A stretch of 64,000 nucleotides of DNA from Cristatella mucedo (taxonomy: Eukaryota; Bryozoa; Phylactolaemata; Cristatellidae): assembly GCA_009760855.2 (NCBI GenBank), contig WPIO01000003.1, positions 529,001 through 593,000 on the forward strand. Direction: 5' to 3'. The translations under genes were made by a program, and so were the position numbers. Shown here piece after piece: positions 57,806 to 64,000 of this stretch (the stretch's first letter is position 1; the number at the start of each line of letters is the position of its first letter). A model generated the notes under the pieces. The model had not been told where the DNA came from, ran no database searches, and saw nothing but the letters and a program-made list of their open reading frames with translations.

Positions 57806-59144
57806 TGTAGCGCCCTGCTGGCCTTGGCTGAATTTTAACGCGAACAAGAGCGGTTCGGCGGCGGGCTAGAGCTCCTTTGTTCTGAAGCAGTGAGCCAGAG
57901 AGGAAGCGCTTAAGAGCAAGCCAGGAAGCTCTGAGACGAGCGGTGGCGATTCGGCCTTTAGAATTGGTCCGGTACGCGCGGAAGCTGCTGATTGATGTTG
58001 GCTGGCCTGTCAAACTCCACCTTCACTCGTTCCAAGAAAGAATCGTCTGGAACCCATTCGCCATTCAAGCTGGACAGAGGTGCCCTTCCAGTGGCCTACT
58101 GACGGTATTGATTCCTTGCCGTAATGGGCCGGGGTGTCGGGCCCAATACCACTAAGCGCTTGCCCAATTGTCTCAGCTAGGTATTTAAGAGTCAAGCGAC
58201 GCTCGCTCTGGGTCTTATGGTCTATTGTCTTTGGTCCGGCTCTGCGCTTCGACGCCGTCGGACTCGTTTCTCTGAAAGCGAGGGAGGAGGGCGGGCTTCC
58301 GCCGACGATGGACGAAACAGGACAAGACAGCGAGAGGAGGATTCGGTGGACTCCACCGAATACGGTCGTATCGCGCCCGAGCTGGCAGCCAGTGCTTCTA
58401 TTGTGTTTTGTGTGTGCGCGCTAGCACGTGGTCTCGGCATAGGGATTTGACGGTGCGAGCTAGGCGTGGTTGACGTGTGGGTGTGGGGAGGCGTAGCTCT
58501 CCGGTCAGGATTTAGGCTCCAGTTTGAGCTCCGTCTATTTGGGTCGTTCCCCAGTATGGATGTAACTAGCGTAAGTGTGGAGACGTGTTTCCTCCGCAGG
58601 AGTGCTTGAGTTGGCGTGTGTGGAGTATTCCTGTCGCACTAGTGGAAACCGAGTTCTAGTTCTCCGGTTAGGGATTAGGCTCCGGTTCGCGCTTCAGTGT
58701 GGAGAAGTATTCCCTCCGCAAAATGCTTGAGGTGGCGTGTGTGGAGTATTCCTGCCGCACTGGTGGAAACCGAGTTCTAGTTCTCCGGTTAGGGTTTAGG
58801 CTCCGGTTCGCGCTCAGTGTGGAGAAGTATTCCCTCCGCAAGAGTGTTGGTGCTGTTGAGAACGTGCAAGGAGTGTGGAGATAAAGCTGAACTAGACGCG
58901 CAGCGACTTTGTGCGCTTGCGAATAAAGTTCAGTAAAATCCCCAATTTGTGTGTCTCGCTTTCCAATTCACGCCGCGGACTCACGACCCCCTTTAGTAAC
59001 GGTAAGTAGGTCGGCGCCAGAAACGCTCGTTTCGTGGCGGCCAGCTTATTGCGCGTAGGCGCGCACCGAACGGCAGCAGGCGCAAGGCTACGCCGCTAGG
59101 TAAGCGGCAGGTCAAGCCTACCCCGCCGAGCCTTCGGCGTTACA
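57806..59144 (+). mobile_element. Solo LTR of a retrotransposon, copy 1
   Basis: Begins TGTAGCGCCC and ends GGCGTTACA, the TG...CA form of an LTR. It contains a TATA-like TATTTAAG (58182-58189) and AATAAA (58922-58927), in the order expected for U3-R-U5, plus a three-unit repeat of about 120 bp (58574-58935). No internal gag/pol sequence is attached. It abuts an inverted partial copy and shows no target duplication. Confidence 0.78.
58574..58935. repeat. 120-bp tandem repeat inside LTR copy 1
   Basis: Units begin AGTGTGGAGA at 58574, 58696 and 58816 (periods 122 and 120); the last is partial. Each full unit contains GGTTAGGG(A/T)TTAGGCTCC. Confidence 0.88.
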
Positions 59145-59844
59145 CAGTATCTCACCCACACACACCAACCACGTCTTGCTCGCACCGGAAAATCCTTAAA
59201 CCGAGAACACGTGCGAGCGCGCCCACACAAAACGCAAAAGAAACACAGAATGCTAGCGCTCGCGCGCTATACGACCGTATTCGGTGGAGTCCACCGAATC
59301 CTCCTAGCGCCGTCTCGTCCTGTCCCGTCAATCGCCGGTGAACAGCACGCCCTCCTCCCTCGCTTTCAGAGGAACGAGTCCGACGGCGTCGAAGCGCGGA
59401 GCCGAAGAGAGGAGCCGAACAAAAGATCAAGAGCGAGCGTCGCTCGACTCTTAAGTACCTAGCTGAGATAATGGAGCAAGACCTTAGTGGTATTGGGCCC
59501 GACACCATTACGGTAAGGAATTGATACCGTCACTGGGCCACTGGAAGGGCACCCCTGTCCAGCTTGAATGCCGAATGGGTTCCAGACGATTCTTTTTGGA
59601 CAGAGTTATGGCCGAGGTTGACAGGCCAGCCAACGTCAATCAGCAGCTCCCACGGATATCAAACCAATTCTAAAGGCCGAATCGCCACCGCTGTTACCCG
59701 AGCTTCCTGGCTTGCTCTTAAGCTCTTGCTCTCTAACCGCACTGGCGCTCCCCTCTGGCTCACGGCTCCAGGACAAAGGAGTTTTCGCCCGCCGAACAGT
59801 TCTTGTTCGAGCTAAAGTTAAGCCAAGGCCAGCAAGGCGCTACA
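59145..59844 (-). mobile_element. Inverted partial LTR (U3 half)
   Basis: Reverse complement of roughly the first 690 bp of the neighbouring LTR. It ends GCGCTACA at 59844, the mirror of TGTAGCGC. The other end stops in the equivalent of about 58490, directly against LTR copy 1. TATA-like CTTAAGTA lies at 59450-59457. Confidence 0.85.
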
Positions 59845-59939
59845 GTACTCTTCAAGAGAAGCCAATGGCAAAAATATTCTTCTGCATGGTGGATTGCTCA
59901 GCCATTAGCGATGATCTGATACTAGCATATTATGAACCC

Positions 59940-61458
59940 GCTTGTTGCATATCCCCTAACCATGTTATTCATTTTGTTTGTTTTTCAAGCATGATTTTAC
60001 TTACCATTTAATTGCATTTTGTAGCACTTTGCTGGCCTTGGCTGAATTTTAGCGAACAAGAGCTGTTCGGAGGTGAGCTAGAACTCCTTTGTCCTGGAGC
60101 AGTGAGCCAGAGAGGAGCGTCAGCGCGGTTAGAGAGCAAGAGCTTAAGAGCAAGCCAGGAAGCTGAGACCGGCGGTGGCGATTCGGCCTTTAGAATTGGT
60201 CCGATACCCGCGGAAGCTGCTGATTGATGTTGGCTAGCCTGTCAACCCCCGCATTCCCTCTTCCCAAGAAAGAAGCGTCTGGAACCCATTCGCCATTCAA
60301 GCTGGACGGAGGTGCCCTGCCAGTGGCCTGGGAACGGTAGTCATTCCTTTCCGTAATGGGCCAAGGTGTCCGGGCCCAATACCACTAAGCTCTTGCCCCA
60401 TTGTCTCAGCCAAGTATTTAAGAGTCGAGCGACGCTCGCTCTGGGTCTTTTGCCTCGTGTCTTTTTGTCTGTGGTCTTCTGTCTTTGGTCCGGCTCCGCC
60501 GTCGGACTCGTTTTCTCTGGAAGCGAGGGAGGAGGGCGGGCTGTTCGCCAGCGATTGACGGAACAGGACGAGACAGCTCTAGGAGGATTCGGTGGAACCC
60601 CACCGAACACGGTCGTATCGCGCCCGAGCTGGCATTTTGTGTGTTCATTCGTGTTTTGTGTTTCTTTTGTGTCGTGTGTGTGCGCGCTAGCACGTGGTCT
60701 CGGCATAGGGATTTGCCGGCGCGAGCTAGGCGTAGTCGGCGTGTGTGGAGCTCTAGTTCACCGGGTAGGGTTTAGGCTCCGGGTCGCGCTTCAGTGTGGA
60801 GAAGTATTTCCTCCGCAGGAGTGCTTGAGTTGGCGTGTGTGGAGTATTCCGGTCGCACTGGTGGAAAAACCGAGTTCTAGTTCACCGGGTAGGGTTTAGA
60901 CTCCGGTTCGCACTTCAGTGTGGAGAAGTACTCCCTCCGCTCGAGTGTTTAAGTTGGCGTGTTTGGGGTATTCCCTCGGCACAGGTGGGAACGGATTCCT
61001 AGTTCACCGGTTAGGGTTTAGGGTCCGGGTCGCGCTTAGTGTAGAGGAGTATTCCCTCCGCAAGAGTGTTGAACGTGCGAGGAGTGTGGAGATAAAGCTG
61101 AACTAGACGCGCAGCGACTTTGTGCGCTTGCGAATAAAGTTCAGTAAAATCCCCAATTTGTGTGTCTTGCTTCCAATTCACGCCGCGGACTCACGACCCC
61201 CTTTAGTAACGGTAAGCAGGTCAGCGCCAGAAACGCTCGTTTCGTGGCGGCCAGCTTATTGCGCGTAGGCGCGCACCGAACGGCATTAGGCGATAGGCTA
61301 CGCCGCTAGGTAAGCGGCAGGTCAAGCTTACCCCGCCGAGCCTTCGGCGTTACAATTTCCCTTTGCAGCAAATGTAAAGCGCCTAGAATAAGATTAAGTT
61401 CTCTGAGGGCGCTTTATCAAGTACATTATAATAATAATAATAATTATTATTATTATTT
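59940..61458 (+). mobile_element. LINE 3' end interrupted by an LTR
   Basis: 59940-60019 carries LINE 3' UTR (CATGTTATTCATTTTGTTTG, ATTTTACTTACCATTTAATT). 61355-61458 carries the rest (TTTCCCTTTGCAGC, hairpin tail, ATAATAATAATAATTATTAT). Removing the LTR and one ATTT restores the order seen in the other copies. Confidence 0.9.
60020..61354 (+). mobile_element. Solo LTR copy 2, inserted in a LINE with 4-bp duplication
   Basis: TGTAGCACTT...GGCGTTACA, 1335 bp, flanked by ATTT at 60016-60019 and 61355-61358. TATTTAAG is at 60415-60422 and AATAAA at 61133-61138. The repeat units of about 120 bp start at 60793, 60917 and 61038. A 177-codon frame inside it crosses U3-R-U5 and has no retroviral or other domain. 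A 4-bp duplication and TG...CA ends fit Ty3/gypsy-type integration, but no internal region is present to prove the family. Confidence 0.88.
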
Positions 61459-62186
61459 AATTTGTCCATCTGCATTGGTCCAAAATTTGTTGCCAGCTGA
61501 GTAATTAAAGTAACCATTTTTCATTGATAGAGAATGGCTTCACGCCAGCACAGCATCACTCAGTGAACGTTGTTAGCTGAGTCTGCTTTACAGCCAGTGT
61601 GCCAGACGGCTTCAACTTGACCAGAAGTGCAGCACTGGCTGACGTAGAGCACCGTCTATTTTTGGAGCCGCAGACCACTACTCATCGGCTGGATGTCATG
61701 CGTACCTGGGCCAATCGAACACCGTCCACGGCCACACCAGCTGCGGCTTATCGGAGTATGCTCCTAAAGAGAAGCCAGTGGCATTGGAATTTATAGTATA
61801 ATGCACCGCTCAACCAATGGTATTAATTTGGGACTACCATATATTGAACATGCTTGTGGCTTATTCTTTTTTCCGTCTTTGCTGTGATCCGCGTTCTGTT
61901 TATCGGCTGCATTATTAAACATTGCAATTCTCTCAACCATTGACTAGTGAATGGCATCACAGCAGCACTGCGTCTGACAAACACCTACAAAAACCCTTGC
62001 TGAGTCGTGTCATACTGCTACTGCTGAAGTTGTAACCGCGTAGAGGTTCGTCCCCGCGGTTCTCTACCGGTGGACTGTGTGATGCAGTGCTGCAGTGCGG
62101 TTAAAACACAGGCGGCCACAACTGGGTGCCGAAAGCAACAGTTTATTGTGGGCCTGTTAGTAGTGGTTACGCGCCGGTGCAAGCGC

Positions 62187-62340
62187 TTTACGCGGCGCGT
62201 ACCGGACCGACGGAGTTAACTGCGCGAACTCCCAAAGCCCGAGTATAACCAACTACCCTGTGCGTTTACGCGGCGCGTACCGGACCGACGGAGTTAACTG
62301 CGAGAACTCCCGAAGCCCGCGTATAATACACTAACCTATG
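62187..62340. repeat. 78-bp tandem repeat, two units
   Basis: CGCGGCGCGTACCGGACCGA begins at 62191 and again at 62269, each followed by CGGAGTTAACTGCG and a TATA-like GTATAA near the unit end. Confidence 0.92.
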
Positions 62341-62487
62341 CGCGCGTCGCTTGCAATTGCGAGGGCGGGTTGCTACAGCACCCCAAGATACGAGCAGCTA
62401 ACTGAGTAGCCGGCAGAACACAATTGCGCAGTCTAAGTTACACTTAGCTGTTCGTCGCCGTAGGTTCGTCTCTCGTGCTCTCGAAGC

Positions 62488-62561
62488 GTAGTCTCTGCTC
62501 GACTACCCAAGCTGCAGCCCTGAGCTCTCGGGGCGTAGTCTCTGCTCGACTACCCAAGCTG
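62488..62561. repeat. 47-bp tandem repeat, two units
   Basis: GTAGTCTCTGCTCGACTACC starts at 62488 and 62535. The core is itself an imperfect palindrome (GTAGTC...GACTAC). Confidence 0.92.
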
Positions 62562-63140
62562 TCCGAGTAAGCTCTCACTCGTCTCATTATATTCTCTCTC
62601 CTTTCAACTCCTGACCTCGCGCGCCGCTGCTATTTCTACTTCAGCATATTTGTCGGTGCACATCCTGACCGCAACGTCTGCACCAGGCTTCATTCTAACT
62701 TTAGTGGGTAGACCAGGAGTCGGGCTTGTACTAGCTGTCCAAGTCGAACCCGCTAAGACAACCACATTAGTCGCTCCATCTCCTAACCGCATCGCCTGCA
62801 TAAAGCTCCATTCTAACCTGAGCTAGGTGAGTCAGGAGCTGGGTCTGTACTAGGCGCCCTAGTCGACCCCCCCCTCTAAGGCAAGGGCTCCCATCGCGGC
62901 TAAGCTGAGAGCTGCACCAGTGCAAAGTTACTGTCAGCTTTGGCATCAGTGGTACAGTCACAATTCTGAGGGCAGCCTACAGACGCCAAACACGAATGGC
63001 ATGGTTTTTGCACTGGACTTCCTGCTTGATCGTGAGCCTAGGTTTCTGCAGAGCCTACGCTGAAAGCAAACGATTACGTCACGTCGATTCCGAAGATAAA
63101 AAGTAGCTGCAGTGCTGCGAATTGCTCGAATTAGTATCTC

Positions 63141-63424
63141 ACATTCTTTGGAGACCATGCCTTTAGTTCGATTCTTCCAAAGCCTGGAACTCACTACCGA
63201 CTGATGTTACGATATCCATCGACCTAAAGTCATTTAATAAGAAGCTACAAACGCACTTGTTTCTCGCAGCTTTTGGTGGTTCCTTGTGATTTCGTGTGTG
63301 TGCATATGCTTGCTGAATCTGTGCACGTTACCAATCAAGTGATGAGGCTTCTTTTACAATATATGTAAAATGCCTAGAAATAGATTAAGTTCTCTGAGAG
63401 TGCTATAAAAACGTATTATTATTT
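63141..63424 (+). mobile_element. LINE 3' end, diverged
   Basis: TTTGGAGACCATGCCTTTAG, CCAAAGCCTGGAACTCAC, CGCACTTGTTTCTCGCAGC, then ATATGTAAAATGCCTAGAAA and TTATTATT. The coding part is frameshifted. Confidence 0.82.
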
Positions 63425-64000
63425 TGCCACTTTCACTGAACGATGCAAGTTAAGTATACACAACATTTGTGTATACTTCACGGTACTATTAAGAGGATCA
63501 TGTTGCACAGTCGAGAACGAGCAGTGCATAAAAGGTCAGTGTAGTGGTCTGGTTGAATTGGCAGCTAGATGAATATCCCATCGACAGCGGGATTTCTAGA
63601 AGTTCATCTGGTAGGTACTAAATGGTTGGTTCTCACGTTACAAGTAAGTTTGCAATATAGTTTAAGTAGTTGCAGCATGCCGCATGTGAGAGACATTTCC
63701 AGCGTTCGTAGCCTCAGATAAATGTAATTACGTTCTTAGCTAATGAATTGGCTAGAGATCGATGCCTGTGTATCCATTTGAAAGGACAAATGTGAAGGTA
63801 CTCTAATGTCGTGAGGATGGAGAAACAAAGCTGGCCGTCGCAACAATGCCACGACCGACGCTCGTGCTCCATGTGTCGAGCTGCAAAGCTGCAACTAGCG
63901 CGAAATGATTATCGCGAGCAGATAGGTTTATTGAAAAAAATCTGCTAGTGAAGGGATCCACGAAAAGAGAACACCACGACCTTCGCTTCTGCCCAGGCGA
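63425..64000. other. Window end, nothing recognised
   Basis: No gene, repeat family or RNA recognised in the last 576 bp. It contains a short palindrome around GTATACACAACATTTGTGTATAC (63453-63475). Confidence 0.45.

Larger units (their letters stand above)
62031..62956 (-). mobile_element. Candidate second LTR type, minus strand
   Basis: Read on the minus strand it runs from TGTACCACTG (62956) to GCGGTTACA (62031). An AATAAA complement is at 62142-62147 and a TATA-like AATATAATG at about 62589, in LTR order. It contains three kinds of internal tandem duplication. The ends share TGTA..C / GTTACA with the other LTRs, but no target duplication is clear and the outer limit at 62956 is a guess. 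Confidence 0.35.

Noticed and set aside
58780-58800. Telomere-like GGTTAGGGTTTAGG as a possible interstitial telomere
   Set aside because: It occurs once per 120-bp LTR repeat unit, not as tandem hexamers.
60366-60899. 177-codon frame inside LTR copy 2
   Set aside because: Crosses promoter, R and repeat regions, is not kept in copy 1, and shows no retroviral or host domain.

Overview
This is animal nuclear DNA. It contains a gene split by GT-AG introns, dispersed RT-encoding LINEs with (TAA/TTA)n tails, tRNA-derived SINEs, DNA-transposon remnants, solo LTRs and long dinucleotide tracts. The main gene is clearly an EVI5/EVI5-like homologue but has diverged from the vertebrate proteins, so I favour an invertebrate metazoan. 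The sequence alone does not let me name the phylum.

Host gene: one gene on the + strand spans most of the window. I reconstruct 15 coding exons between 9235 and 55483. All joins are GT-AG and phase-consistent, and together they encode about 729 residues: a Ser-rich N-terminal linker, a Rab-GAP TBC domain with both catalytic fingers (Arg in ICRDIAR, Gln in YCQG), a long coiled coil, and an acidic Ser/Asp tail. The true N-terminus lies upstream of the first exon and I did not find it here, so 1-9234 reads as intron or upstream DNA. Relative to my recollection of vertebrate EVI5, one coiled-coil segment seems to be missing between exons 10 and 11. The 3' UTR probably runs to an AATAAA at 56731.

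Mobile DNA fills the introns and flanks. (i) One L2/CR1-type LINE family occurs as more than a dozen 5'-truncated copies. The copy at 4594-6744 keeps an open RT reading frame with YADD, and an older copy at 15310-19830 keeps an endonuclease fragment. (ii) SINE-A is tRNA-derived and carries a 3' end resembling the LINE tail, including the same hairpin. (iii) SINE-B is also tRNA-derived but has a different tail. (iv) There is a hAT transposase remnant (3735-7709) split by the intact LINE, a Tc1/mariner transposase remnant (11745-12870), a second TIR-bounded candidate (43430-45153), a small pogo/Tigger-like MITE (2834-3009) and an 882-bp foldback element (51707-52588). (v) Solo LTRs of about 1.34 kb lie at 57806-59144 and 60020-61354, with an inverted partial copy between them. 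A less certain LTR-like region lies at 62031-62956.

Nested insertions give a relative chronology: LINE in hAT, LINE in SINE-B (20-bp target duplication), LINE in older LINE (7-bp duplication), LTR in LINE (4-bp duplication), SINE-B in LINE and LINE in LINE. Intron 8 of the EVI5-like gene also holds an intronless, broken YY1-like sequence (34277-34660).

I did not find a wholly new system. The most unusual items are the YY1-like pseudogene, the foldback element, the tail sharing between LINE and SINE-A, and the layered insertions.
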